From Nectonema munidae (lineage: Eukaryota > Nematomorpha > Nectonematoida > Nectonematidae): DNA of 64,000 nucleotides. Shown here one piece after another: positions 1 through 11,235 of the stretch. Positions within the stretch are counted from its first letter, which is position 1; each line of letters begins with the position of its first letter. The translations under genes were made by a program, and so were the position numbers. The notes under the pieces were generated by a model, which worked only from the letters and a program-made list of their open reading frames with translations, was not told the DNA's origin and made no database searches. The stretch spans positions 711,501-775,500 of the forward strand of contig JAUIRK010000960.1 in NCBI GenBank assembly GCA_030549495.1, read 5' to 3'.

Positions 1-304
1 CAATTTTCTCTTTTTATTAAAATATTACAGAAAATAAGATAAAAATAGGTTAAAAATTTTGATAAATCTAAAATTTATATACTTCAAATTTAAGTTCTAG
101 TTTAGTAAAATCTGCCCGCCACCTAATGTCAATTTCTAGATCCGCCCCTAATCATCACCTATGCCATCCATAAATTACAGGTTTATTTCACTTAGTTCGC
201 TTAAAAAACTAGGCTTTTTCTTTAGAAAACGTACGCCAAATAACGGAAAACTATGTTGATTGTGCGAGATCAAGCCACGCTTTTGTAAACCTAGTAATCC
301 TCCT

Positions 305-690
305 CTTCTCAAGTCCACTAAAGCATGGGGCGTCTGAATTTAGATTTCAAAGTACCACTTAAATCACCTACAAAGAATCGTTTGATGCTAATTTTTAGTG
401 ATGAATATTAGCGATTTGCTTTTATATTCTTTGCAAAGATACAATTACCGAAAGCTTAATGACGAGCCTAAAATATATATTTTCATTTTGTGGGCTACCA
501 TCATACATTCATTCTGACAGAGGGGCTTCTTTTCTTTCAAAGTGTTTTTGCAATTATCTACACGAAAAAGGAATTTCAATTTCTAATACTATAAGTTGGA
601 TCATTCATTGGAGTTATTTGGAAAGCTGTGATCTTAGTTCTTCAAACACACCATCGGCCATTGCAAGATTTAGAAAAAGTCTTTCCTAAA
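305..690 (+). mobile_element. Ty3/Gypsy-like LTR retrotransposon fossil, integrase core
   Basis: The stretch reads as the integrase core of a Ty3/Gypsy-type LTR retrotransposon, most clearly at GLPSYIHSDRGASF, which carries the second catalytic Asp of the DDE integrase fold. Only part of the polyprotein is present and it is broken by several changes, so this is an old, dead copy. An LTR-like segment follows downstream. Confidence 0.75.
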
Positions 691-918
691 GCTCTAAAAA
701 GCCTTTGCTCCGAGCAAACCCAACACTCAAATGATGCTGCATATAACATAAGACGATCCAATCGTATTAACACCTTCCTGATATGCTAGGATACTAGTTT
801 TTTTACATGGGAAGATTGATATACTAACTCGTTAGTACATCTAAATAACCTTTATGAAGGAACTACATCCAAAAACCTTGATTCAATCATGCCTCTCTTC
901 ACTGTACCTAAACATGCT

Positions 919-1159
919 GTTACCTCTACACTAATCTTTACTTGAAGGAATGGTTTATAACACCCTGAAAATTTCTATTGTGGATTTAATCTTTACTCGA
1001 AGAAAGAGTTTATAACTCTCTGAAGACGTATATTTATTATTTCTAGTAGTATATAAGCACCTCCAATTTTTTCTTCACTATTGTTTTTATTTATCGTCAA
1101 GGCTATTGGTATAATAAAAGTTTTCTCTCTCTTTCTCTTATTTTCATTTTCAGCGCACA
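919..1159 (+). repeat. LTR-like segment downstream of the integrase fossil
   Basis: The segment begins TGTTACC and ends near GCACA. It contains a TATA-like AGTATATAAGC and an AATAAAAG signal in the order expected of U3, R and U5. Its position after the integrase suggests the 3' LTR of the same fossil. I did not find a matching 5' copy in the window, so the boundaries are tentative. Confidence 0.4.
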
Positions 1160-1650
1160 CTTATAGGTATTTTCAAATCCTAAATGTCAAAACGAAGTCC
1201 AGTAATGAAGCCAATGGGTCGATTAAGTATAAAGGCATAACTTTTATGTAAAATTTAAGGAATAATTTATTATATATTTGTCATCAATCAAAATTTTGAT
1301 TGATATTTTGCTACAATTGACTATGATTATAGAAAATATTAAATTAAATAAAGTGTTATACGTTCTAAATTGTATAGAAATTATAAATTTTAAAGGGAGT
1401 ATCTAATATAGACAGTAAATTATATGGTTTGTTTTTTTATAGTTGACGCAGCTTGTAGACCTGTAGGTCCGAAAGCTGGCAATTATGCTTAAAAGTGTTA
1501 AAAGGGTTGAAACATAAGGGTAACGCCGTTGTCACATTAAAAGTGTAAAAAGTGTAAAGAAAGTAAAGAATTTAAGAAAAGGAAAGATAGAGGTAGAAAC
1601 ATAAGAATGTAAAGAAGGGACATGCATAGGTGAGAAGCGAAAGTGACTAA

Positions 1651-2312
1651 CTAAGGTTGATTATACGTCAAAATTAGTTCTATAGAGTTAAGTAATGATG
1701 CAAATCGAGTTATCATATGGAGTCTATTACAAATTTCTGATAGTGAAGTTAAAGGGAAATCACCATTTTTAATGAGAGAGACATTGAATCGGTCTGTTAA
1801 AATAGAAGTTGTTGAACAAAGAAACAAAAGGTGTTCGGGGATTTCTAAGGCTATGCAAAAGCGGCATATAGCATCTTCGGATTTACCTATTAGGTGCAGA
1901 AACTTTTTGCATCTGTAATTACCACAAAGCCATCGTAATACTACTGGGGGAATTGCAATGACTTTGTGTTTTTTCAACTTATGCTTAAAGCTTATAAAAT
2001 CGATAAAAGAATACTTACAAGTTTTACTCATTTGCCACTCTCGAACCCAGAACTTTTCAACTTTTGATCGAATATAGTTTTTCAAGGATTTAGTCGATAA
2101 GGGATGGGTACTGCCGGTTGTGTTTAGAGCTGATTTAGCAAGCTTATCTACAAATTCATTACCGAAAATTCCACTATGATTGGGCAACAAATTAAAAAGT
2201 AATGAATTAGGTCTAAATAGAGATGGAAGATTTCAGCAATCGAAAAGTTCAAAGATTTATGTTTTATTGATTTGATTAGCGACAGTGAATCTGAGAGAAT
2301 ATATATAATTCA
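1651..2312 (-). mobile_element. LINE fragment, RNase H and C-terminal tail
   Basis: The minus strand encodes LPNHSGIFGNEFVDKLAKSA, the end of an RNase H domain as found after reverse transcriptase in I-like LINE clades (family pattern PGHSGIPGNExADxLAK). A C-terminal tail of about 150 residues follows, with a CRFCIALEIPEHLLFLC motif like the CCHC-type ends of these proteins. Upstream, in another frame, IYIFSDSLSLIKSI continues the RNase H fold, so there is a frameshift near 2200. The reverse transcriptase is absent. Confidence 0.75.
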
Positions 2313-2620
2313 GTAATTGCGAAAACACGTTTTATTACTAGATAAATACTGTAAAGCGGATAATTATATGGTTAAGTATAGATACTGTCAAAATTTTATT
2401 GGAAAATGTTCATTTTTGTTTTTAATTGACAGTTTTTGACATAATAGTTACCACAAAAATGGTATCAAAAGATGCAACTAACAATATTAGGAAATATCAA
2501 AAGTACGAAATATTTATTACTTAATATTCTAGCATATTCTCTTCTTTAGAACAGTAGCTCAATTCATATAATTAATTTATTAATAAATAATTTTATTATT
2601 TTCCATTTAATTCAATAAAA

Positions 2621-2818
2621 ATTTTTAAATGTCTGTAATTTATATTTATTAAAAAGTAAATTTTATTTATAACACTTATTTAGTTGGGGTATTTATATAT
2701 CCTACTAAATTTAAGTTCTAATTCATATAATAATCTTGAATTTTAACTACGAAGACTTTGAGTACCTTCTATTATGATATTTTATTTGTTTTTAAATTAT
2801 ATGTAATAAAAGGGAAAC
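2621..2818 (+). repeat. About 200-bp direct repeat, copy 1
   Basis: This AT-rich segment recurs in the same orientation at 4873-5073 with high identity, including the shared stretch ACGAAGACTTTGAGTACCTT. The two copies bracket about 2 kb. The family is not recognised. They could be two MITEs or the ends of one larger element. Confidence 0.7.
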
Positions 2819-3204
2819 GTTTCATCTCTGGAATTTTTAACAGTAAAGATTCTTCGTTTGATAAATTGTCTATCCTTTTTAGCTTTGAGGTTTGTATAAA
2901 CCTTTTATCATCAGGTATTTAGCAAATTATCTAAAAAAACAATTTCAATAAAACAGTTATTATTTTATTTTACTTTAATTGTAAATTTACCTTTCACACT
3001 TTTAGATCTAGTATAGTAAACAAATAACTGGAAAACAAGTTATTTCTTTTAAGCTTACTAGATCATAAAATATTTACTCTTTTGAATTATTTACAATAAT
3101 TTGTTCAATTTTTACTAATGATTGTGATTAATGAAATCCAAATCTTGTTGGAAGTAACTACTATAATTCAATAAGTTTTAAACTCTTATAGTTCATAATC
3201 AGAC

Positions 3205-3480
3205 TTTTACGAAGCTTCATTTGTCTGATGGCGAAGAATCAAATTTTGATTATGAAATTGATGAATTTTTATATGAAAAAAAGAATATCGAACGAAGCGA
3301 AGAGCCAATGCCTAAAAATTTTTGAACTAGAAAACAACATTATCACTCATCTTCCTGGTCTGAAAGGCAAAAGTAAGAAATTCATAAGAGGGATTCTACA
3401 TTCAACTTGAGATTTGACAACAAAATTACAAGAGCTGCTAGAAAAGAGCATGCAAAATTGGCAATGATTAGAGTTTCATT
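3205..3480 (+). other. Unassigned broken coding-like stretch
   Basis: One frame reads LSDGEESNFDYEIDEFLYE and then NIERSEEPMPKNF, an acidic, Ser/Glu-rich stretch like the N-termini of some piggyBac transposases. Further pieces in other frames include DNKITRAARKEHAKLAMI. Nothing catalytic is visible. It lies between the two direct repeats at 2621 and 4873. The assignment to piggyBac is a guess. Confidence 0.25.
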
Positions 3481-4872
3481 ATACACTCCACATTAGTACC
3501 TGGTGATTAATGAGACTGTGTTTCCGGTCAAAGAGAGATGTGTTTTAATAATGTACTTCAGATTTCAAAACCAAAAAAATATGGCATTTGGGTTCACTGC
3601 TTGCTATACACACGCACATTTTTTACTGTAAATTAAAAAAATTATGTTTGAAATCAAAGAGGTGAGGATAATGTGAGGAATTCACCTTCTGAAGTTGTAA
3701 AATGACTGATTGCTCCAATTGCAGGAACTGGGAGAAATATTACTACGTTTATTTTTTTAGTGTTTCAATATTTTGGGTGTGAGCTTTATTAGTAGGATTG
3801 TCAAAGTATCGAGAATGATTGACAGTTAAATGTTGATAATGATCAATATATATTTTTATATGCTGACTACCCTTCTCATATTATTTTCTATTATTGGAGA
3901 AGTGTCATTGCGAACCTGGTTTGAGGGCGATTCTTTTAGTGAACAAACTTTCATCAATTTCAACAGTCATGTTGGATCCTCCATGTGGATTAGCCAAAGG
4001 TTATGCAGCAACTGTTCCAATCAACAATGCAACTTTTATTTCTAGTTAACGCTCAGAAAATGCCAAGCTTGTCATGTTGTATACCCAGCTTTATGTGATC
4101 TAAGAAAAAATAAACGTGAATTAGCAAACCAATTATTATCTGGTCTTAGTCCTTTTTCTCCTCTTCATGCACAAATTCTAAACCGCCTTTGTTTTGATTT
4201 CCAACTCACAAATTTATAAAGTGATCCTTGTTGCATTGACTTTCTTCCTCAAGAATCCCTTTTACTTGAAGAAAAGAATCACTAGATTCTTCATTTTTGC
4301 AAATTTTCGCTTACACGTAAAAACTCATGTACTACATCATGTAATCAAGCAATAAAATAAAAGCAAAAAAATATCAAGACATATAAGAGAAAATCAACCA
4401 AGCACTATGAAACATATGTTTCAATCTTTAGGTTGATATTTTATTTACCAATTTAAAACATGGTTCAATCGTTATGATGATATTTTCGATACAACATAAT
4501 CATGTTATAATTGTAACATAACATCATCATAAAAATAGGAAATCTTGGTGTCGAGGGGAGGAGTAATAAATTTTTTAATTAGGGGACAGGAGATAACTAA
4601 TAAGTACCTCTTATGAGTTTTTTATCCAAAAATTCATTATTGCTTAGTAGAAATATTTTTTAAAAAGATGGCGTTAAAAACTCAAATTTTTATCTTCAAA
4701 AAATGCTTAAAATTTCTTATTTTTAATCAAATTCATTTTTCCAAATGATTAAATTAATTAAGCTTTCATTCGTTGATATCTTTTAAACGTTGCTTTTTAT
4801 AATATGCCGTATTTTCACTGATTTATGTTCTATTTTTTCACTTTTATCACCATGATTATTATTTTCCAAAAA

Positions 4873-5073
4873 ATTTTTAAATGTCCGTAATTTATATTTA
4901 TTAAAAAGTAAATTTTATTTATAACACTTATTTAATTCTGTGGGGTATTTATATATCCCACTAAATTTAAGTTCTAATTCATATAATTATCGTGAATTTT
5001 AACTACGAAGACTTTGAGTACCTTCTATTATGATATTTTATTTATTTTTAAATTATATGCAATAAAAGGGAAA
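4873..5073 (+). repeat. About 200-bp direct repeat, copy 2
   Basis: This copy matches 2621-2818 in the same orientation with a few substitutions and small indels. The left boundary is ATTTTTAAATGTC and the right boundary is ATAAAAGGGAAA in both copies. Confidence 0.7.
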
Positions 5074-5798
5074 TAGTGATTGATTTATGTTCTATTTTTT
5101 CTCTTTTATCACATTTTAAATTGCATGATTAATTTTTATCCTTAAAAAGACCCATGATGACACGGTTATATTAAAAATAATCTTGCTTGCTGCTAATTTC
5201 AATGCTTTCCCATTAGTTTCTATTAACTAATATAATTCATCAATAGTATGATTCAATTTATATCATTAAAATTTCATTCTTTTTACTTCCAATAGAATTT
5301 TGATGTGTAGCAGTATTACTATTTTTTTTAAATATTTTCATTAAAAGTTAGTATTGGCATTTTTAAAAAAAGATTATTTGTTTTGAATTTTGGCTATTTT
5401 TTCGATTCAATATATAATAGCAAAAATTTTAACAAAAATGTACTTTTATTATAAAATTAAGTTTCAACTCTGTGCGTAGTAGCTATTTCTGATTCCTCAA
5501 TGACAACGTTGAGTGCAAAAGGAAGGAATGACGTATTTTTTTCGAAAATAACCAGCCCTATCATATTCTATTACATACAGGTGTGCAGAATCGTAATTGA
5601 AGAACGTCGTGAAACGTACTCTGATAAAAGCTCGTAATAGAATGCGAGTCGAATGGCAGATATAAAAGAAAGTTTTACCTTCAGGAGATTTTATAAAATT
5701 TTTTATCTAAGCTCAATTTTTTCTGAACATTCAATATACGGAAACTTTGTAAATGCATGCCTGTACCTTTTTTTATATAAGCAAACGTATTTCTAGGG
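5074..5798. other. AT-rich stretch, no gene seen
   Basis: I see no convincing reading frame, RNA gene or repeat end between the direct repeat and the hAT element at 5799. The last bases, TTCTAGGG at 5791-5798, are the left target duplication of that element. Confidence 0.5.
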
Positions 5799-6285
5799 CA
5801 GGGGCGCACATCCGGGGGGGGGGGGGGCGAAAATGACCTTCGCCCCCCAATAATTTTCTATAAGTAAGAGTTGCTGCTTGTTTATAAAACGTATCATGAT
5901 CATGATATCTATGTATGAATCATGTATGAAGAATAGAGACTTTTGAATCAATCAAACATCACATGCCAAGCTGCTCTGAAATTCCTATCGAACATATTTT
6001 ACAGACGATGCGTGAGAGCTATATAATAATAATCCATTGCTTCAATATGCACACAATAAGTAAGCAATGTTTTCACAGTGTCTCCTCTATAGTATTTTTG
6101 GGCAAACACATTTTGATGATCCACTAGATTTTCTCATCTTCTGTCACAGTGATTCTCTTTCTGTCTCCTCTGTTTTTCTCTTCCGCTTTCTTTGCTAAAA
6201 CTCAATCATTCACTCAAGCTTATTTCTTTCATTCAAGCCCTCTTCTCTTGTTAAGCCTTCCTATCTCATTCAGTTCTCTTCTCTC

Positions 6286-6488
6286 CAGTGACGTAGCTAG
6301 GCTGGGGCATGAGGGCCGTGCCCACACTCCTATGTACCGCATGGTGCCCCATGCAACTTATGCGATATCAGTTTTTGAAAATTTCTCCAATGAAAGGATC
6401 AAGAAAGTATACAAAATGTTGCTCACGTTTTTTGTATTTAAATTGTGCCCCCCCCCCCCCCATTAACTTTTTTCTGGTTACACCACTG
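6286..6488. mobile_element. Small hAT MITE nested in the larger hAT element
   Basis: The ends are CAGTGACGTAGCTAG and the complement of CAGTGGTGTAACCAG, an imperfect 15-bp inverted repeat. The flanks CTTCTCTC and CTTCTATC agree at 7 of 8 positions, a slightly decayed 8-bp target duplication. The element is 203 bp with no coding capacity and has a C tract near its right end, as does its host element. Confidence 0.8.
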
Positions 6489-6989
6489 CTTCTATCTAAT
6501 TTGCATTTTGAGTTAAATTAAAATAGTTTCTAATTGTTACAATTTTATATCAATGAATATTTTTAGACTCGCGCTAAGAATTTTTTTCAACAAACGTCAT
6601 TTAATCTTTATCACTACGTTTGTTACATTTGAAAACTTTTATTTTTTCGAGTCAAGAAATTTTTTTAATAGCTATTTGGGAATGAATATTTTGACTAGCT
6701 ATTCGGGTTAAAAGCAAGAATACTCTATTTTCTTAATATTTGAGCAGAGATATCTTTTTTAATGTTCGATTGTTAAATTTTATAAGTAACACTGTACATA
6801 ATCAAATACCTTTTTTAAAGAAAATTTGTTAATTATTATAGTAAAAATATAATATCGAAACAAAACGTTTCAGTTGTTAAAAATGTACTTGATCTATTAT
6901 TTATGACAGCTGTAGAATTTTATTTTTAGACAAATATTCAAAAAACGCAATGGTTTTCTTTTCTCGTATACTTTGATTTATGTTAGTTT

Positions 6990-7275
6990 GGTCCTCGGAC
7001 ATTTCGCCCCATTATTTTCATAAGACAGTTCGCCTCATTATTTTCATAAGACATTTTGTTTCATGGACAATTCGCCCCGTTATTTTCATAAGACATTTTG
7101 TCTCATGGACAATTCTTAAAAATTAAGAGATAAATTGATTGATTTGAAATAATTTAATAGAGATAAAATAAACAAGAATATAAAATTTTTTAATAATTTT
7201 ACACATAATAAGCAAAGATGGATGCTACTAATAGCGTATGAGACAATTTGTCAGGGGGCGAAATGTCTGTCGACC
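6990..7275 (+). mobile_element. MITE with tandem 42-bp units, copy 1
   Basis: The element starts GGTCCTCGGACATTTCGCCCC and ends GGCGAAATGTCTGTCGACC. About two to three copies of a 42-bp unit containing CATAAGACATTTTGTCTCAT sit at the start, followed by an AT-rich core and the other terminus. Flanks GTTAGTTT and GTTATTTA suggest a decayed 8-bp target duplication. Copy 2 at 8300 is the same element in reverse orientation with a larger array. Confidence 0.75.
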
Positions 7276-7504
7276 GTTATTTAAATAATTTTTTAATTAT
7301 AAGGGCTAGCTACTTTAACGTTGGCTTTTGCTGCTTATAAAAACTTGAAAATATCAAATAAACTCTCATTCTTTATGCCTCCTATTATTTTGAAATTATT
7401 CTGAGAACAGACGGTTCCATTTTAAAATAGTGAAAATTGCTTTATTAGTTTATTTTGTTTCCTTTCTCTCTTATGTTAATTATGTAGCAAATTTTTTAAT
7501 TTTG

Positions 7505-7660
7505 AGTGGTGCAGTGGATGTATTTTCATTGACCAGGCACTGATGTACCGCTTATGTCAAACTATGAACAAATTTGTATCGATGAGGAATCGAATCCAGA
7601 GGCTTCCGTGCTATGTCCATCATCTCAACCAACCTGCCATGCCACCCATAGATAGAGTAT
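7505..7660 (-). repeat. tRNA-derived SINE, old copy
   Basis: Read on the minus strand it has an A-box-like GGTTGGTTGAGATGATGG, a B-box-like GGATTCGATTCC, and then a tail with ATAGTTTGACATAAGCGG and GGTCAATGAAAATACATCC. The order and tail match the better-preserved copy at 44161-44309. It lies inside the hAT element at 5799-8989. Confidence 0.6.
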
Positions 7661-8299
7661 GCTGTAGGGGATACGTCAAATTAGTTTTCAAAAAACTTAA
7701 GTTATGCACTAAAATTTTTTAGTTTTTGTTGAAGCTCTATAACTTTTTCTGATAAACTTTTTTTCCTTAAAATTTATTATAAAAGGCAAATCATTGCAAA
7801 ATGTTAAAAGTTATTTTACTTTTTGTGGCTTGTATCAATTTAGCTTTTAAACTATTTTTGAATGATGCTGAGTAAAATGAGATAATACGATTTTAATTTT
7901 TTGTTTGCACAATTATAATTTCATTTTATACACTTGCACCTGAATCAATCACATTTTTTCATATAAACATCGCAGGGTGTCTAGTAGACTCTTTGCCTTT
8001 AGACTACATTCACTCATAAAACCATCTAACCTTCAGTTATTTGTTTTCTCTATGAATCAAATATCCTTTCATCAATTCCTGTAATGTGCCTGGTAGACTA
8101 CTTTATTTTTCAAATGAAAAGCCTATTCCACCCCCTAACAATTTTGGATTTTTTTAAACTAGTGTATATTCTGCAAACTTAATTAAAATATTTTCGCTGG
8201 AAGTATAGTATTTAAATTCACAAATTTTGTAAAAAAAATAATAAGTAGTCTTATAAATTTAGGACTTTAGGTATGCGCTGAATACTATCTATTTTAAAG

Positions 8300-8861
8300 G
8301 GTCGACAGACATTTTGCCCCATAGACAATTCGCCCCATAGATGATTCGCCCCATAGACAATTCGCCCCATAGACAATTCGCCCCATGGACAAATTGTCTC
8401 ATAGGCTATTTGTTTCATCCATCTTTGTTTATTATATGTGTAAAATTATTAAAAAATTTTATATTCTTGTTTATTTTATCTCTATTAAATTATTTCAAAT
8501 TAATTATTTTATCTGTTAATTTTTTTTATCACTTTTAATTTTATAAAAATAATAGAGCGCATTCTCTTATAAAAATAATGGGTCAAATTGAGCATGAGGC
8601 AAATCGTCTTATGAAAATTATGAGGCGAATTATTTTATGAAAATAGTTAGGCGAATTGTCCATGAGACAAAATGTCTTATGAAAATAATGGGGCGAATTG
8701 TCCATGAGACAAAATGTCTTATGAAAATAATGGGGCGAATTGTCCATGGGACGAACGGTCTTATGAAAATAATGAGGCGAATTGTCCATGGGACGAACTG
8801 TTTTATGAAAATAATGGGGCGAATTGTCTTATAAAAGAATGGGGCGAAATGTCTGAGGACC
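8300..8861 (-). mobile_element. MITE with tandem 42-bp units, copy 2 (expanded)
   Basis: The ends GGTCGACAGACATTTTGCCC and the complement of GGTCCTCAGACATTTCGCCC form a 20-bp imperfect inverted repeat. The flanking 8-bp target duplication TTTTAAAG (8292-8299 and 8862-8869) is perfect. The left side has four to five copies of a 17-bp unit, CATAGACAATTCGCCCC. The right side has five to six copies of the 42-bp unit. The AT-rich core is the inverse of 7125-7235. The superfamily is uncertain; the 8-bp duplication fits hAT, P or Merlin. Open frames here are by-products of a repeat length divisible by three. Confidence 0.85.
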
Positions 8862-9439
8862 TTTTAAAGGATTGCTTGAATATTTGGTCTCCCGTGGTAT
8901 TTCCAGACCACTAATTTTGAAAATTGCAACAAAATTCCCCCCCCCCCCCCCCCCCCCCCCCGCAATAATTTTGAGGATGTGCGCCCCTGTTCTAGGGGTT
9001 TAGGCCTCAAACCAGGTAAGCTTAGTAACTCTGAGCTTTAATGCGGATTTATTGCTAAATTTTTGGAATTATAAGCGCGCCTTTTTTCTTCCTTTCCGAA
9101 GGAACAGGACTCATTCTGAGTTAATTTAATTATTTTTTACTATAATTTAGTAAAAATGAAATTTTATAATTTATAAAAATTGTAAAAAATACTGCTAGGC
9201 AATCACCTGAGGCCTGTTCCAGAAAATTTAGTTTATAAAAAAAGGTGTATCTAGGTTTTAGTACAGCTATGCCCAACCCTGAGACATTTATAACACCTTT
9301 GAGTCGAACGCAAAAATGCAGATTGATAATTTTGAGAATCGTTTTTCGATTTCCCTAATCATTCGTTCATCTTTATTTATTACAAACCCATTTATGCAAG
9401 ATTCTGAAAAGCATACAATACCAGATGTTGAAAAAGTGA

Positions 9440-9915
9440 ATTGCTTTTCTTATCTCTGAGATGAATTAAATAGTGGATGAGGGTAGGAAATTGCAGCAGT
9501 AATGAAATGAGATTAGGTTGGTTGAAGTGTGATGAAATATCTTCTGTTTTGCCTGAAAGAATATTACGGTTGAAAATAAATGTACGAATCTAGAAAGCCT
9601 ATGTTAGAACTGTGATTGCTTATCGTTTTAAAACCTGGAATAAAAAGCCTCTTGAAGAAAGCATCATGCAAAGAACAGAAAGAGACATGTTAAGAAAAAT
9701 GTGTTGAGTGAAGATTACAATGAAGATGAATTCTCATGAACCGATGGAGAAATTAGGCAGAAAATATTGTTCAATGTTTGACAAGAAATAGAATGAGGTG
9801 GCTAGGCCGCCATCTTATAAAAAAAGACTATGATGTTAAAGAACTTGGTAGGAAAGAAGCACTTGATAGAAAGAAGTGGAGACGCGGGTTGTTTACTGGT
9901 GCTACGACAGTCAGG
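9440..9915 (+). mobile_element. LINE fragment, C-terminal part of reverse transcriptase ORF
   Basis: In shifting frames the stretch reads LPERILRLKINVRI, KAYVRTVIAYRFKTW, EESIMQRTERDMLRKM, then TRNRMRWLGRHLI-like text and LGRKEALDRKKWRRG. This is the familiar order of the thumb and C-terminal region of RTE/CR1-type LINE proteins (RRMLR...RWLGHILR...RKKWRR). It has several stops and frameshifts. The catalytic palm is missing. Confidence 0.7.
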
Positions 9916-9959
9916 AACTCCTTGCAAAAAGGAAAACTTCTGAAATGATTGATTCGTTG

Positions 9960-10330
9960 AAGATACTGCATCTCAAATAAGACATCCTTTCAAATTAAAT
10001 AAAGCTCAGTTGGAAATGGAAATTATTACTCCACAAAATGATTTGCAATTAAAATGTGAAGCCAAAAATCCTAAATTATGGAGGTTAGTTAAATTTCCCC
10101 TTTTGGAAGAAATCTATCAGAGAATATGCTGATGCTTTGGTTCCACCTATATTTGTGAATCAGGGTTTTCAATGAAGAAGATTTTAAAATCGAAAAATAA
10201 ATCCCGATTGACTGATTCCCGTTTAGAGTTGCTCTGAAAAATGATGAACCAGAAATTCCAAATCTTTTCAAAAGATACAGTCGCAAGATTAAAATATTTT
10301 TTAACTAATGTAAAGTATGTGCATCTAAAA
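9960..10330 (+). mobile_element. hAT transposase remnant, C-terminal dimerisation domain
   Basis: Pieces read FQLNKAQLEMEIITPQNDLQ, LVKFPLLEEIYQRICCCFGS, TYICESGFSMKKILKSKNKS and RLTDSRLELL. This is the conserved end of ZBED/SCAN-type hAT transposases (family text STYLCESGFSxMxxIKSKYRxRLTDxHLE). Frameshifts and a stop break it, and the catalytic core is absent. It directly follows the LINE tail. Confidence 0.8.
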
Positions 10331-10460
10331 TATATGTAATTATACGCTTAACTTTATTTCTTTGTCTGTGAATAAAAAAGCTTGGCGCCCTCACGTTTCA
10401 ACGATGAAGAAATGTTGCCCCTACTTACAAAAGGCTAAACATTACTCTTCTAGACTAGAG

Positions 10461-10480
10461 CACTGGTTCTCAACCTTTTA
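10461..10480 (+). repeat. Isolated hAT-like terminus
   Basis: CACTGGTTCTCAACCTTTTA matches the common hAT terminal repeat CAGTGGTTCTCAACC. No partner end or target duplication was found, so only one end of an old copy may remain. Confidence 0.45.
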
Positions 10481-11235
10481 TTTACCCTTGGACTCATTTT
10501 CTCTTCTTTTTTTCTTTCATAAAAATTGGAGATAAAAAAAAGGAAATGGTATATAATTACAATTCATATTGAAATGAAAGCAAATCTAATACAAATTTAT
10601 TATAATATAGATTAATAAATGGAAATTATTGTTAAAAATTTACTTTTTATAATAAAAACCGTTATGAGCTGCTTTTTTATGATCATCGTGGACCTCCAAT
10701 TAATAATATTTCACCTGTTATTATTAAAAGGATTTCGGCTAAGAAATCCTGTAAGAGTATCGCATGTGATTACACAAAGAATATTCACTCATCATCTCAT
10801 GGATGTGAAGTTCCACTCTTTTCTCAGAAACAAACGCAATCTAAGCTCGCTTGAACTATGCACCCTGATATGCTGAAAGATTGAGAGGGGAGGGTTGACG
10901 ATTTCCCTATCACCTTACTTATTGAGTATTTTTGCTTTAATTTTTAGATATTTTTTCGTTTTTAATCGTTTTGCATTTTTCTCATACTTCATCCGATCTT
11001 TGTCTACATATAACGTAGGAAAGGTTTTAGACTCGGAATTAAAGGGAGTCGGCATTCTAACTTTTTAACTCGGGACTCGGCAACCCTCTTTCTAAATTAA
11101 TCAGCGCTTATGCCCACTCAAAGTACTTAGACATTTGACTCCGACTCAAAAACTTAATAAATGTAACACTCACTCTTCACTTCAGACTTGGACTAAATAA
11201 GGGCCACTCATAATTTTGATTAGATACCTACCGAC
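10481..11235. other. Non-coding stretch with repeated ACTCGG/GACTCCGACTC words
   Basis: No gene is visible. Between about 11030 and 11200 short words such as GACTCGG, GGAGTCGG and GACTCCGACTC recur. Similar words reappear at 14880-14930 (GCCGAGTCCGAG, AGAGTCGGG), so an old dispersed repeat is likely. Confidence 0.4.

Larger units (their letters stand above)
5799..8989. mobile_element. hAT-type DNA transposon, 3.2 kb, non-coding, with nested inserts
   Basis: The ends are a perfect 15-bp inverted repeat: CAGGGGCGCACATCC at 5799-5813 and its complement at 8975-8989. They are flanked by a perfect 8-bp target duplication, TTCTAGGG (5791-5798 and 8990-8997). The 8-bp duplication and CAGGGG start indicate hAT. 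Next to each inverted repeat is a homopolymer, G14 at the left and about C25 at the right. No transposase is recognisable inside. The body holds a small hAT element, two copies of another MITE and a SINE, so it is an old non-autonomous copy swollen by later insertions. Confidence 0.85.

Noticed and set aside
8301-8400. CRISPR-like array of 17-bp repeats
   Set aside because: The repeats have no unique spacers, lie in a MITE end, and the genome is eukaryotic.
8583-8914. Repeat-protein frames such as MDNSPHYFHKT repeated
   Set aside because: The 42-bp MITE repeat is divisible by three, so open frames arise on both strands without selection.
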